64,000 nucleotides of DNA from Exiguobacterium sp. s124 (GCF_018617485.1 NZ_JACSKH010000001.1:620001-684000), one strand, 5' to 3'. Positions 32,173-42,416 are shown, numbered from the stretch's first letter. Translations and numbers: made by a program. The notes: generated by a model not told the origin, from the letters alone.

Positions 32173-33711
32173 ATGGCTAGACCAGTCGCACTCATCATCT
32201 TAGATGGTTTCGGGATGCGTGATGAATCGTTCGGTAACGCAGTCATGGCTGCGGACAAGCCGAACTTCGATCGCTACTGGGAGCAGTATCCACATACGCT
32301 CTTAAACGCAAAAGGCGAGTACGTCGGTCTTCCAGAAGGGCAGATGGGGAACTCGGAAGTCGGTCACTTAAATATCGGTGCCGGTCGAGTTGTCTATCAG
32401 TCACTCTCACGCGTCAACAACGCAATCCAAGATCGTTCGTTCTTCGACCGTCAGGCGATGAACCATTTGGCAGGACATGTGAAGAAACATGACTCGAGCC
32501 TCCACATCATGGGCCTCGTGTCAGATGGTGGGATTCACTCGCACATCAAACACATGTATGCCATCGTTGAGTTCGCAAAACTCCACGGTATTGAAAAAGT
32601 GTACATTCACGCGTTCACGGACGGCCGTGACTGTGATCCGAAGTCAGGTGCTGGTTTCCTCAAGGAAACAGAAGAAAAGCTCGCTGAACTCGGTGTCGGT
32701 CAAGTCGCTAGCGTGTCTGGTCGCTACTATGCCATGGACCGCGACAACCGTTGGGAGCGCGTCGAGAAAGTATACGACGTCCTCGTAAACGGAAAAGGCG
32801 AAGTCGGTACGGACCCAGTCGAGGTTCTCAAGAAGTCGTATGAGAACGATTTGACGGATGAGTTCGTCTTACCGACAGTCATCGAAAAAGATGGCAAGCC
32901 GATCGCAACAATTCAAGACAACGATGCGATCATGTTCTTCAACTTCCGTCCGGACCGGGCGATCCAGTTGTCGAAAGTATTCAAAGAGAAAGCTGGATTC
33001 GAAGGCTTCAAACTCTCTGAAAACCATCCTGAGAACCTTCTTCTCGTTTCGATGACGAAGTACTCGGATGATATCGACACGGACATCGTCTTCCCACCGG
33101 AAGATTTGAAAAACACACTCGGGGAAACACTCTCTGCGCAAGGATACAAACAGCTCCGTGCCGCAGAAACAGAGAAGTACCCACACGTCACGTTCTTCTT
33201 GAACGGACAAAAAGAAAAGCCATTCGAAGGCGAGGATCGTCTCCTCGTACCTTCACCGAAAGTCGCGACATACGACTTGCAACCAGAAATGAGTGCGTAC
33301 GAACTCACAGACGGCTTGCTCGAGCGTATCGAGTCGGATGAGTATGATGCATACATCATCAACTTCGCGAACCCGGATATGGTTGGTCACTCAGGTAAGC
33401 TTGAGCCGACGAAGAAAGCGATCGAAGCAGTCGATGAGTGCCTCGGTAAAGTAGTGGACGCATTACTTGCTAAAGGCGGCGCGGCCATCATCACAGCAGA
33501 CCACGGGAACGCAGACATCGTCACGAACCCGGACGGCTCGCCGATGACGGCGCACACGACGGAACCTGTTCCGTGTATCATCACAAAAGAGGGAGTCGAA
33601 CTGAAACCAGTTCTCGAAGGCGCACTTTGCGACCTCGCCCCAACACTTCTCGACCTTCTCGGTGGAGAGCAGCCAGCTGAAATGACTGGTTCATCAATCG
33701 TTACAAAATAA
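32173..33711 (+). CDS. gpmI: 2,3-bisphosphoglycerate-independent phosphoglycerate mutase
   Basis: A 512-residue Mn-dependent enzyme of the alkaline phosphatase superfamily. The metal motif ILDGFGMRD lies at the N-terminus, the nucleophilic serine in GNSEVGHLNIGAGR, and the second metal cluster in ADHGNAD. ATG 32173 directly follows the tpiA TAA, so translation is coupled. Confidence 0.98.
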   Translation: MARPVALIILDGFGMRDESFGNAVMAADKPNFDRYWEQYPHTLLNAKGEYVGLPEGQMGNSEVGHLNIGAGRVVYQSLSRVNNAIQDRSFFDRQAMNHLAGHVKKHDSSLHIMGLVSDGGIHSHIKHMYAIVEFAKLHGIEKVYIHAFTDGRDCDPKSGAGFLKETEEKLAELGVGQVASVSGRYYAMDRDNRWERVEKVYDVLVNGKGEVGTDPVEVLKKSYENDLTDEFVLPTVIEKDGKPIATIQDNDAIMFFNFRPDRAIQLSKVFKEKAGFEGFKLSENHPENLLLVSMTKYSDDIDTDIVFPPEDLKNTLGETLSAQGYKQLRAAETEKYPHVTFFLNGQKEKPFEGEDRLLVPSPKVATYDLQPEMSAYELTDGLLERIESDEYDAYIINFANPDMVGHSGKLEPTKKAIEAVDECLGKVVDALLAKGGAAIITADHGNADIVTNPDGSPMTAHTTEPVPCIITKEGVELKPVLEGALCDLAPTLLDLLGGEQPAEMTGSSIVTK

Positions 33712-35040
<1,329 letters not shown>

Positions 35041-35051
35041 TTGATTGTTTT

Positions 35052-35082
35052 CAGGCTCGCCGAATGGCGGGCCTGTTTTTTT
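35052..35082 (+). terminator. Terminator of the glycolytic operon
   Basis: CAGGCTCGCC pairs with GGCGGGCCTG around GAAT, then seven T. Confidence 0.9.
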
Positions 35083-35272
35083 GTGGAATATCCATTCAAT
35101 CGACGGGCGTGAACGCTTTACAGCGTCATCCTTGCATCACTCTCCCAACGTCCAAGTAGTCGCCCCTCACATTCAATGAAATTACCCTCGACTTCAGCAT
35201 GGACAGAAGTGGTTCTGAAACGGTGTATGCAGGGAATAGAATTAGTGAAGCATGAATGGGGAGGAGTTTCTC

Positions 35273-35365
35273 ATGATGATGCTAGGGGTTCTTCTCGTCA
35301 TCGGTCTGATTGCATTTGGGGTATGGTATTATTTAAAATCGAAGCGCGACGACGATTGGTCATGA
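35273..35365 (+). CDS. 30-residue single-pass membrane peptide
   Basis: An open frame beginning MMMLGVLLVIGLIAFGVWYY, with a 20-residue hydrophobic helix followed by a charged tail (KSKRDDDWS). It is preceded by GGGGAGGAG with 7-13 bases to the three tandem ATG codons, so it looks translated. The positive residues just after the helix suggest N-out/C-in topology. No family is recognised. The rest of the 35.08-35.45 kb gap holds no other gene. Confidence 0.55.
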   Translation: MMMLGVLLVIGLIAFGVWYYLKSKRDDDWS

Positions 35366-35386
35366 CGATATTGTCATGGTCTCTAT

Positions 35387-35419
35387 TTTGTGTCAAAACA
35401 CACAAATTTTGGGTATACT
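35387..35419 (+). promoter_or_regulatory. galU promoter region with inverted repeat
   Basis: TTTGTGT (35387-35393) and ACACAAA (35400-35406) form a 7-bp inverted repeat. TATACT at 35414-35419 is a good -10; the -35 (TGTCAA at 17 bases) lies within the repeat. A repressor could bind here; which one is unknown. Confidence 0.45.
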
Positions 35420-35450
35420 CTCTACATAACGAGTAAAGGAGCCAACGCTT

Positions 35451-36332
35451 ATGACACGAGTACGTAAAGCCATCATTCCAGCCGCCGGTCTCGGCACCCG
35501 CTTCCTGCCCGCCACAAAAGCCATGCCGAAAGAGATGTTGCCGATCGTCAACAAGCCGACGATTCAATTCATCGTCGAGGAGGCCGTTGCCTCGGGCATC
35601 GAGGACATCATCATCGTCACCGGTAAAAATAAGCGGGCCATTGAAGATCATTTCGACCGTGCCCTCGAGTTGGAACAGAATCTGGAGTCAAAAGGGAAGA
35701 CGCGCTTGCTCGAATCTGTCCGTCACTCCTCGAACTTGGCGAACATTCACTACATACGCCAACAAGAGCCAAAAGGCCTCGGTCATGCGATTTGGTGTGC
35801 TCGGAAATTCATCGGGGACGAACCGTTCGCTGTCTTACTCGGAGACGATATCATCGAATCGGATGTCCCGACGACGAAGCAGCTAATCGACCAATACGAG
35901 GCGCACGAGCGTTCCATCATTGGGGTGCAACGTGTTCCGCATGAGATGACGAACCGATATGGGATCATCGACCCGCTCGCTGTCGAAGGGAAGCTCATTC
36001 CGGTGCGAACGTTTGTCGAAAAACCGCCGGTCGGGGAGGCCCCGTCGAACTTTGCCATCCTCGGACGCTATATTTTGACACCGGATGTCTTTGAAGCGTT
36101 GTCCGACCAGGAAGCCGGTGCCGGAGGAGAAATTCAATTAACGGATGCGATTGCTCGCTTGAATGATGAGCAGACTGTTTATGCTTACGAGTTTGAGGGT
36201 CGCCGTTATGACGTAGGAGAACCAATCGGATTCGTCGAGACGACCATCTGTCACGCGCTCAGCGACCCGGACTTAAAAGATGACGTCCGTGCCTTGTTGA
36301 GACGTCTCGTGAACGAGTTTGATGAGCAGTAA
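35451..36332 (+). CDS. galU: UTP-glucose-1-phosphate uridylyltransferase
   Basis: A 293-residue nucleotidyltransferase making UDP-glucose, the precursor for glycolipids and teichoic acid decoration. The N-terminal motif [21 protein letters not shown] is clear, with LGDDII and FVEKP downstream. ATG 35451 follows AAAGGAG. It is followed in the same direction by the remnant of a glycosyltransferase, a plausible former user of UDP-glucose. Confidence 0.95.
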   Translation: MTRVRKAIIPAAGLGTRFLPATKAMPKEMLPIVNKPTIQFIVEEAVASGIEDIIIVTGKNKRAIEDHFDRALELEQNLESKGKTRLLESVRHSSNLANIHYIRQQEPKGLGHAIWCARKFIGDEPFAVLLGDDIIESDVPTTKQLIDQYEAHERSIIGVQRVPHEMTNRYGIIDPLAVEGKLIPVRTFVEKPPVGEAPSNFAILGRYILTPDVFEALSDQEAGAGGEIQLTDAIARLNDEQTVYAYEFEGRRYDVGEPIGFVETTICHALSDPDLKDDVRALLRRLVNEFDEQ

Positions 36333-36335
36333 AAC

Positions 36336-36620
36336 GATGAGGCGGTCGAGGTGCTGGGCACAGACGATACGTATGACCGCATCAAAATGATTGACAAAGT
36401 ACCTCTCGAAGCGTTACCTTACTATACGATGAATAAAAACAAATGACGTCTGTTCCGGCAGACCAAATACAATGCGCGTCTCTAAGCGAACATGAAGACC
36501 GCGCGTGAGAAATATAACTGGGATTTGGAAAAAGAGGCACTCTTGAACGTCTACGCGAATGCTGCGGAGCGCAAGTTGCCGATTATGAAAGACGGTGCGC
36601 CAAAGCCAGTACAATCTTAA
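36336..36620 (+). pseudogene. Glycosyltransferase remnant (C-terminal fragment, two internal stops)
   Basis: One frame of 95 codons runs from just after galU to TAA 36618-36620, interrupted by TGA at 36444 and TAA at 36483. The residues read RIKMIDKVPLEALPYYT and, at the end, AREKYNWDLEKEALLNVYA. The latter resembles the C-terminal helix of GT4-type (group 1) glycosyltransferases. No start or N-terminal domain remains. It ends in a good terminator, as a real gene would. Family assignment is by pattern recall only. Confidence 0.6.
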
Positions 36621-36648
36621 GACTGCGGCTTTGGCCGCGGTCTTTTTT
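36619..36648 (+). terminator. Terminator after the galU/glycosyltransferase remnant
   Basis: AAGACTGCGGC pairs with GCCGCGGTCTT over a short loop, then a T run. Confidence 0.85.
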
Positions 36649-36667
36649 ATATGGAGGGAGGACATTT

Positions 36668-37555
36668 ATGAAACGTCAACAGCAACATCTCTTACGCCAA
36701 CAAGTATGGCGCAAGCTACAAACCATCTCGGTGAAGGACATCGCCTGGATCATCGCGGGCTCGTTCATTCTCTCGTTCGGGGTCAACTACTTCACCGTAC
36801 CGAACGATTTCTCGGAAGGTGGCCTGCTCGGGGTCACGATCATCCTGTACTACGTGTTCGGCTGGGACCTCGGGCTCACGTCGATCATCGGTAACGGGAT
36901 TCTCTTTATCGTCGGCTATAAACTGCTCGACCGTCGGACAATGGTCTATTCGGTCATCGCCGTGGTCGCAACGTCATTCTTCCTTAGTCTGACGCACGAC
37001 TGGGGCAGCCCTGCCGAGGACAAACTTCTCGCGGCCGTCTACGCCGGGATTATGATCGGGGTCGGGATCGGCATGGTGCTCCGTGTCGGTGGGACGACCG
37101 GTGGGGGCGTCATCATCGCCCGGCTCATGGAGCGCTATCTCCATTTGAGCGTCGCCGTCTCGATGTTCATCATCGATGCGATCGTCGTCGCGACATCTGG
37201 CTTCTTCTTAGGGGAGCAGGTCGTCCTCTATACGCTCATCGCCATCATCATCGGTTCGTGGGTCATCGACCTCGTAGCGGAAGGACTCAATATCCGCAAG
37301 GCCGTCACGATCATCAGCGACAAGCAAGAAGAGCTCGCCGTCGTCTTGACAGAAACGCTCGGCCGCTCGGCAACGATCATCCATGGACATGGCTACTATA
37401 CGAAGCAAGATAAGAACATGTTGTATATGATCGTCGACAAACGTCAGATCGCGCCACTCAAAAAAATCGTCCAAGTGACGGACGACCGTGCCTTCGTCGT
37501 CATCCACCAAGTGAAGGAAGTCATCGGGGAAGGGTTCAGCTACCCGTCCCGATAA
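36668..37555 (+). CDS. YitT family membrane protein
   Basis: A 295-residue protein with about five or six membrane segments, with family features SFILSFGVNYFTVPNDFSEGG and RVGGTTGGGVIIAR. A C-terminal cytoplasmic DUF2179 domain begins near residue 220 (ISDKQEELAVVLTETLGR...). YitT proteins are of unknown function; transport roles have been proposed. ATG 36668 follows GGAGGGAGG. Monocistronic by layout. Confidence 0.88.
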   Translation: MKRQQQHLLRQQVWRKLQTISVKDIAWIIAGSFILSFGVNYFTVPNDFSEGGLLGVTIILYYVFGWDLGLTSIIGNGILFIVGYKLLDRRTMVYSVIAVVATSFFLSLTHDWGSPAEDKLLAAVYAGIMIGVGIGMVLRVGGTTGGGVIIARLMERYLHLSVAVSMFIIDAIVVATSGFFLGEQVVLYTLIAIIIGSWVIDLVAEGLNIRKAVTIISDKQEELAVVLTETLGRSATIIHGHGYYTKQDKNMLYMIVDKRQIAPLKKIVQVTDDRAFVVIHQVKEVIGEGFSYPSR

Positions 37556-37628
37556 TTTGAATGCTGGTGTTTTGACGATAACTTCTATATAATAAAAGGC
37601 GTGTAAATAGAAGGAGGAACTGACTACT

Positions 37629-37853
37629 ATGCAAACGATCGCTACAATCAGCCTACTTGTCGTGGCTGTCTTATTGATTGTCGTCGTACTGCTCATGTCA
37701 GGTCGGTCGCAAGGTCTTGGAGCGATTGCAGGTGGCGCGGAGCAGTTGTTCGGACGCCAGAAAGCGCGCGGCTTCGATGCTGTTTTGAACCGAACTGCAG
37801 CTGTACTAGGCACTTTGTTTTTCATTTTAGGATTACTAGTCGCATCATTATGA
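37629..37853 (+). CDS. secG: Preprotein translocase subunit SecG
   Basis: A 74-residue membrane protein with two membrane segments flanking the SecG signature GRSQGLGAIAGGAEQLFGRQKARGFD. Accessory subunit of SecYEG. ATG 37629 follows AGAAGGAGG. A TATAAT lies upstream near 37590. Order secG-esterase-rnr-smpB-ssrA is as in B. subtilis. Confidence 0.95.
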   Translation: MQTIATISLLVVAVLLIVVVLLMSGRSQGLGAIAGGAEQLFGRQKARGFDAVLNRTAAVLGTLFFILGLLVASL

Positions 37854-37858
37854 TGATA

Positions 37859-37900
37859 AGGCTGATCGTTCTCGATTTTCACGTGAGGCGGTCAGCTTTT
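37859..37900 (+). terminator. Terminator of secG
   Basis: AGGCTGATCG pairs with CGGTCAGCTT across a 20-base loop, then T residues. It may be partially read through into the esterase gene. Confidence 0.65.
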
Positions 37901-37955
37901 GTTTTTTCGATTTATTTTTTGGGAATAATGTAGATACGAGGAGATGACAGATAAA

Positions 37956-38696
37956 ATGAAAGTGACAGCACCAAAACCGTTCTTCTTCGAGGGCGGAAAA
38001 CGTGCCGTGTTGATGTTACATGGCTTCACTGGATCGAGCGCGGATGTCCGCATGCTCGGTCGCTTCCTTCAAAAAGAAGGATACACATGTATGGGACCGA
38101 TCTATCGTGGTCATGCCGTCCCACCGGAAGAGTTACTCCAATATGGACCAGAAGACTGGTGGGAAGACGTCTTGAACGCCTACCAGACACTCGTCGACAA
38201 AGGCCATGAGGAGATCGTCGTCTGCGGACTATCGCTAGGTGGCGTGATGTCGCTCCGTCTCGCCGAGGAGAAAGACGTCAAGGCGGTCATCCCGATGTGC
38301 GCGCCGACTGGAATCGATGCCGAGGACCGCTTGTACAAAGGAGTCCAGGCATATGCCCGAGAATATAAGGGTAGAGAAGAAAAGTCGCCGGAACAGATCG
38401 AGCAGGAGATGGCAGAGTTCAAACCGATGCCAACGCTAAAAGACCTCCGTGCCTTCGTCCGCGACACGGCGTCGAAGCTCGAGGACATCTTCGTCCCGAC
38501 ACTCGTCGTCCAAGGCGCCAAAGACAACATGATCGACCCGGAATCGGCGAATCAGATTTACGAGGCGGTCAACACGTTCCAAAAAGAGTTGCTCATGTAT
38601 GAGAACTCGGGACATGTGATCACGCTCGACAAAGAAAAAGAGAAACTGCACCAGGACGTGCTCGATTTTCTCGAAACGTTAGACTGGTCAGTCTAA
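37956..38696 (+). CDS. Carboxylesterase/monoacylglycerol lipase-like hydrolase (Est)
   Basis: An alpha/beta hydrolase of 246 residues with HGFTG as oxyanion-hole motif, nucleophile serine in GLSLGG, Asp in the QGAKDNMIDP turn, and His in NSGHVITLD. This is the YvaK/Est30 family of Bacillales carboxylesterases. ATG 37956 gives the family N-terminus MKVTAPKPFFF; ATG 37944 is an alternative but overlaps the GAGGAG site. Next to rnr with 15 bases spacing. Confidence 0.92.
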   Translation: MKVTAPKPFFFEGGKRAVLMLHGFTGSSADVRMLGRFLQKEGYTCMGPIYRGHAVPPEELLQYGPEDWWEDVLNAYQTLVDKGHEEIVVCGLSLGGVMSLRLAEEKDVKAVIPMCAPTGIDAEDRLYKGVQAYAREYKGREEKSPEQIEQEMAEFKPMPTLKDLRAFVRDTASKLEDIFVPTLVVQGAKDNMIDPESANQIYEAVNTFQKELLMYENSGHVITLDKEKEKLHQDVLDFLETLDWSV

Positions 38697-38711
38697 GAAG
38701 GAGGTGTCACG

Positions 38712-41117
38712 TTGAATTTACGTGACCAATTACTAGAGATCTTACAGGCGAGCGAGAAACCGCTCTCTGTCGATCAACTGACCGAGCGACTACAGCTCGC
38801 GTCGACGGATGACTTCAAAGAACTCATCCGCACATTGAATGCCCTCGAAGAAGAGGGTGCCATCGGCCGGACGCGGACGAACCGTTACGGGACGCTCGCC
38901 TCGCTCGGCCAAGTCGCGGGGATCATCTCGATTCACCAGCGCGGGTTCGGCTTCTTGTCGGTCGAAGGGGAAGCGGAAGACGTGTTCTTGCCGCCCGACC
39001 AACTGAAGGACGTCTACCATGGCGATACAATCCTCGTCAAAAAACGTGAGGACAACCGTGGCAAGACAGAAGGAATCCTATTGAAAGTATTGAAGCGCGG
39101 ACTCTCGGAGTTCGTCGGGACATATACGCTCCCGAGCGGTCGACTCGACCAGTTCGCCTTCATCGAGCCGGATGACAAACGCATCAACTTCTGGCCGGTC
39201 GTCAACCCGGACAAATCACTCGGTGCCGTCGACGGACATAAAGTCGTCGTGCGCATCACGAAGTATCCGGACGGACGCTTCGCTGGTGCCTGTGACGTCG
39301 TCCGCATCATCGGGCATAAGAATGACCCAGGCGTCGACATCTTATCGATCGTCTATAAGCACGGTATTCCGACGGAGTTCCCGGAAGACGTGATTGCTCA
39401 GGCGAACGCCGTACCGGACGAGGCGGATGAGAAAGACTTCATCGGTCGTGTCGACCTTCGTGACGAGACGATCTTCACGATCGACGGCGAAGATGCGAAA
39501 GACTTGGATGATGCCGTCCACGTCAAAAAACTCGATAACGGGAACTACGAGCTCGGTGTCCATATCGCCGACGTCTCGCATTACGTGAAAGAGGGCTCGC
39601 CGCTCGACGTCGAGGCGCTCGAGCGTGGGACGAGTGTATATCTCGTCGACCGCGTCATTCCGATGCTGCCGCACCGACTCTCGAACGGAATTTGTTCCCT
39701 CAATCCGCACGTCAACCGCTTGACGCTCAGCTGTGTCATGGAGATTTCCCCGCAAAACGGGAAGGTCGTCAGCCACGACCTGTTCCCGAGTGTCATCAAG
39801 ACGACGGAACGAATGACGTATACGAACGTCCGTGAAATCATCGAGCGCGATGACGAAGAGACGTTGAAAAAGTACGAGCCGTTCATCGGTGAGTTCGACC
39901 TCATGGCCGAGCTCGCGGAAGTGCTTCGGAAACGCCGTAACTCGCGCGGTGCGATTAACTTCGATTTCGCTGAGGCGAAAGTCGTCGTCAACGAGGAAGG
40001 GAAGCCGGCGGATATCGTGCTTCGTCCACGTTCGGTCGCCGAGAAGTTGATCGAGGAGTTCATGCTCGCGGCCAACGAGACGGTCGCGGAACATTTCCAC
40101 AAAATGGACGTCCCGTTCATCTATCGTGTCCACGACAATCCGAAACCGGACAAGCTCGACTTCTTCTTCGACTTCGTCGCAAACTTTGGCGTTCATATCG
40201 AACGCATCAAAGGACAGACGGTCGAACCGAAGACGCTTCAAAAGATCTTGAAGGCGATTGACGGGGAACCAGAAGAGCCGGTCATCAGCACGATCATGCT
40301 TCGTTCGATGCAACAGGCGAAGTATGACGACGTCTCGCTCGGTCACTTCGGACTCGCAACGGACTTCTATACGCACTTCACGTCACCGATCCGTCGTTAC
40401 CCGGACTTGATCGTCCACCGTCTCATGCGGACGTACGTCTTCAACAACGACTTGTCGGAGCAGACGATTGCGAAGTACGAGGACCGTCTCGGGGCGATCG
40501 CCGAACAGGCATCGAAACGGGAACGTCGCTCGGTCGACGCAGAGCGTGAGACACAGGCGCTCAAGAAAGCCGAATATATGGAAGCCCATCTCGGTGAAGA
40601 GTTCGATGGTGTCGTCGCCGGCGTCACGAACTTCGGGATGTTCATCGAGCTCCCGAATACGATTGAAGGGCTCGTTCGTCTCCAGTCGATGGATGACTAC
40701 TACCATTTCGACGAATCACAACTCATGTTACTCGGGGAGCGGACGAAACGTCAGTTCCGTATCGGAGACGCCGTCCGTGTCAAAGTCGACGCCGTCAACC
40801 TAGACGAGCGGACAATCGACTTCACGGTCGTCGGCATGCCGAAACGGGAACCATCGACACGTCGCCAACCGACAACGATCAAAGCGAAAGGCGGTCGTCC
40901 GAAGAAGGACGAGAAAGACCGTCGTGGCGGTCGCGGTCGGGACGACAAGAAGAAGCGCGGCAAACCAGGAAGACCTGGGAAACCGGGTAAACCAGGCGAG
41001 AAACCGAAACGAGAAGGGGAGAAGTCTTCCCAAGGACGTTCGGCACTCGACCTGAAGAAGAAAGACAAGCACAAACGAAAAGGCGACGCCAAACGAGGAG
41101 CGAAGAAACGTCGCTGA
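38712..41117 (+). CDS. rnr: Ribonuclease R
   Basis: A 3'-5' exoribonuclease of 801 residues. Domains in order are an N-terminal HTH (about 1-65), cold-shock domains (about 70-225), the RNB catalytic core with GEDAKDLDDAV (four-Asp site), an S1 domain (about 630-705, GVTNFGMFIELP), and a long basic tail rich in Lys/Arg/Gly/Pro with GKPGRPGKPGKPGEKP. It starts at TTG 38712 behind GAAGGAGGTG. RNase R degrades structured RNA and works with tmRNA-SmpB, encoded next. Confidence 0.97.
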   Translation: MNLRDQLLEILQASEKPLSVDQLTERLQLASTDDFKELIRTLNALEEEGAIGRTRTNRYGTLASLGQVAGIISIHQRGFGFLSVEGEAEDVFLPPDQLKDVYHGDTILVKKREDNRGKTEGILLKVLKRGLSEFVGTYTLPSGRLDQFAFIEPDDKRINFWPVVNPDKSLGAVDGHKVVVRITKYPDGRFAGACDVVRIIGHKNDPGVDILSIVYKHGIPTEFPEDVIAQANAVPDEADEKDFIGRVDLRDETIFTIDGEDAKDLDDAVHVKKLDNGNYELGVHIADVSHYVKEGSPLDVEALERGTSVYLVDRVIPMLPHRLSNGICSLNPHVNRLTLSCVMEISPQNGKVVSHDLFPSVIKTTERMTYTNVREIIERDDEETLKKYEPFIGEFDLMAELAEVLRKRRNSRGAINFDFAEAKVVVNEEGKPADIVLRPRSVAEKLIEEFMLAANETVAEHFHKMDVPFIYRVHDNPKPDKLDFFFDFVANFGVHIERIKGQTVEPKTLQKILKAIDGEPEEPVISTIMLRSMQQAKYDDVSLGHFGLATDFYTHFTSPIRRYPDLIVHRLMRTYVFNNDLSEQTIAKYEDRLGAIAEQASKRERRSVDAERETQALKKAEYMEAHLGEEFDGVVAGVTNFGMFIELPNTIEGLVRLQSMDDYYHFDESQLMLLGERTKRQFRIGDAVRVKVDAVNLDERTIDFTVVGMPKREPSTRRQPTTIKAKGGRPKKDEKDRRGGRGRDDKKKRGKPGRPGKPGKPGEKPKREGEKSSQGRSALDLKKKDKHKRKGDAKRGAKKRR

Positions 41118-41171
41118 CGGGGAAGGGCTCGTCCCTTCCTCCGTATCTTGTAGATAAAGGACTGAATGTGT

Positions 41172-41642
41172 ATGGCCAAGAAGAAAGATTCGAACGCACT
41201 CGCCCAAAACCGCAAGGCGTCCTTCGATTACGCGATCGAGGATACGATTGAGGCGGGCATGGTGCTCACAGGGACGGAGATCAAGTCGGTCCGTCAATCG
41301 AAGATTAACATCGCGGATGCGTACGTCCGATTCGACGGGGGCGAGGCGACGCTTCACAACTGTCATATCAGCCCGTTCGACCAGGGGAACCGCTTCAACC
41401 ATGAACCACTCCGCGTCCGAAAGCTATTGTTGCATAAGAAGCAAATCAATCAGCTCATCGGGGCGTCAGGGCGTGACGGCTACACGATCATCCCGCTCAA
41501 AGTGTATATCAAGAACGGGTTTGCCAAGTGCCTGCTCGGTGTCGGAAAAGGGAAGAAGAAGTACGACAAACGTGAGGACTTGAAGAAGAAAGACGCGAAG
41601 CGTGACGTCGACCGTGCGATGCGCGATCGGCAAAAATACTGA
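41172..41642 (+). CDS. smpB: SsrA-binding protein SmpB
   Basis: A 156-residue tmRNA partner required for trans-translation. The family start [19 protein letters not shown] and [10 protein letters not shown] are clear, and the C-terminal basic tail ends in [16 protein letters not shown] 41172 is preferred to in-frame ATG 41166. The ssrA promoter overlaps the smpB stop codon. Confidence 0.97.
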   Translation: MAKKKDSNALAQNRKASFDYAIEDTIEAGMVLTGTEIKSVRQSKINIADAYVRFDGGEATLHNCHISPFDQGNRFNHEPLRVRKLLLHKKQINQLIGASGRDGYTIIPLKVYIKNGFAKCLLGVGKGKKKYDKREDLKKKDAKRDVDRAMRDRQKY

Positions 41643-41667
41643 CAACGAATCCTAATTGTGGTATATT
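41639..41667 (+). promoter_or_regulatory. Sigma-A promoter of ssrA
   Basis: CTGACA (41639-41644, overlapping the smpB stop), a 17-base spacer and TATATT at 41662-41667. Gives a short 5' leader removed in tmRNA maturation. Confidence 0.7.
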
Positions 41668-41691
41668 AAATAGAGTACCAATTACCACCCC

Positions 41692-42044
41692 GGGGACGTT
41701 ATGGATTCGACGGGGGTAGGTCGGTCGTATGTGGCGTGTCGAGGGGTCGGCCTCGTTAAAACGCAAACGCCTATAACTGGCAAAACTAACACACAACTCG
41801 CAGCAGCCTAAGTGCCCTGCGGATCCTGACATCCATCGCTTGTGTGGATGACTTTCAGGGTCTCAAACTAAGCAAGCTACGCTTCAACCTCGCCGTCTGA
41901 GGGCGCGAAGAAGAGATGAAACAGACTGGATGCGACAACGCCTGTTTATCGGCAGTGTCACATCGAGATTCAATAGATAAACTACACACGTAGAAGCATA
42001 CGTTACGATGCCTTCGGACGCGGGTTCGACTCCCGCCGTCTCCA
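41692..42044 (+). ncRNA. ssrA: tmRNA (10Sa RNA)
   Basis: 353 bases rescuing stalled ribosomes with SmpB. The 5' end GGGGACG pairs with CGTCTCC at the 3' end, and the tRNA-like T arm has GGGTTCGACTCCC. The tag reading frame begins at GGC 41779 after the conserved ATAACT and ends at TAA 41809-41811. It encodes GKTNTQLAAA, to which the charged alanine is added first. The 3' CCA is not encoded (TCCATTTT follows), unlike B. subtilis ssrA. The gene is a classic integration site, and an AT-rich island lies just beyond. Confidence 0.97.
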
Positions 42045-42086
42045 TTTTGAAGCAGTCTGTAACGACTGCGATCAATGATTTTCATG

Positions 42087-42129
42087 AAGACCTTCTAATT
42101 TCATTGAGATTAGAGGGTCTTTGCTTTTG
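42087..42129 (+). terminator. Terminator of ssrA
   Basis: AAGACCTTCTAAT pairs with ATTAGAGGGTCTT (one G-U), followed by a T-rich stretch. A smaller hairpin GCAGTC/GACTGC lies at 42052-42069. Confidence 0.8.
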
Positions 42130-42166
42130 ATTGAGGATCAGCCATGAAGAAAGGAAGGTGAAACGC

Positions 42167-42310
42167 ATGGGGAAATATCAATTAGACACGAGAAGCAAAG
42201 TAGCTGCGGCGAAGTACCAAGACGGGAAAAAGCCGACTGTCTCGAACAAGAAGGAACGATTGAACCAGCTTCGTGAAGCGTATTTGCAGAAGCGACAAGA
42301 GAAGAAGTGA
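42167..42310 (+). CDS. 47-residue basic protein of unknown function
   Basis: An open frame starting MGKYQLDTRSKVAAAKYQDG and ending LREAYLQKRQEKK, behind AAGGAAGGTG. It is rich in Lys/Arg with no hydrophobic segment, so it is probably cytoplasmic and possibly RNA- or DNA-associated. Codon use resembles the host, not the AT-rich island that follows. No family recognised. Confidence 0.6.
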   Translation: MGKYQLDTRSKVAAAKYQDGKKPTVSNKKERLNQLREAYLQKRQEKK

Positions 42311-42379
42311 TCTGACGAAGGATAATGAGTTTTAATGGCTTTCAAATATAGTGTTGAATAAATTGAACTCAAAATAGGG

Positions 42380-42416
42380 TCACCGTGCATATTTTAATGC
42401 ATAGGTGATTTTTTAT
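42380..42416 (+). terminator. Terminator at the left edge of the island
   Basis: TCACC and GGTGA enclose a second stem TGCAT/ATGCA, followed by six T. The remaining gap to 42648 is very AT-rich and holds no gene. Confidence 0.75.

Noticed and set aside
35176-35436. An 86-codon frame across the galU upstream region
   Set aside because: It overlaps the 30-residue membrane peptide in another frame, has no ribosome binding site and crosses the galU promoter.
36414-36665. An 83-codon minus-strand frame over the glycosyltransferase remnant
   Set aside because: No ribosome binding site; the plus-strand remnant and its terminator explain the region better.
39342-40376. A 344-codon minus-strand frame inside rnr
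   Set aside because: It is antisense to the catalytic core of RNase R and its composition (Asp/Arg/Val rich) is that of a shadow frame.
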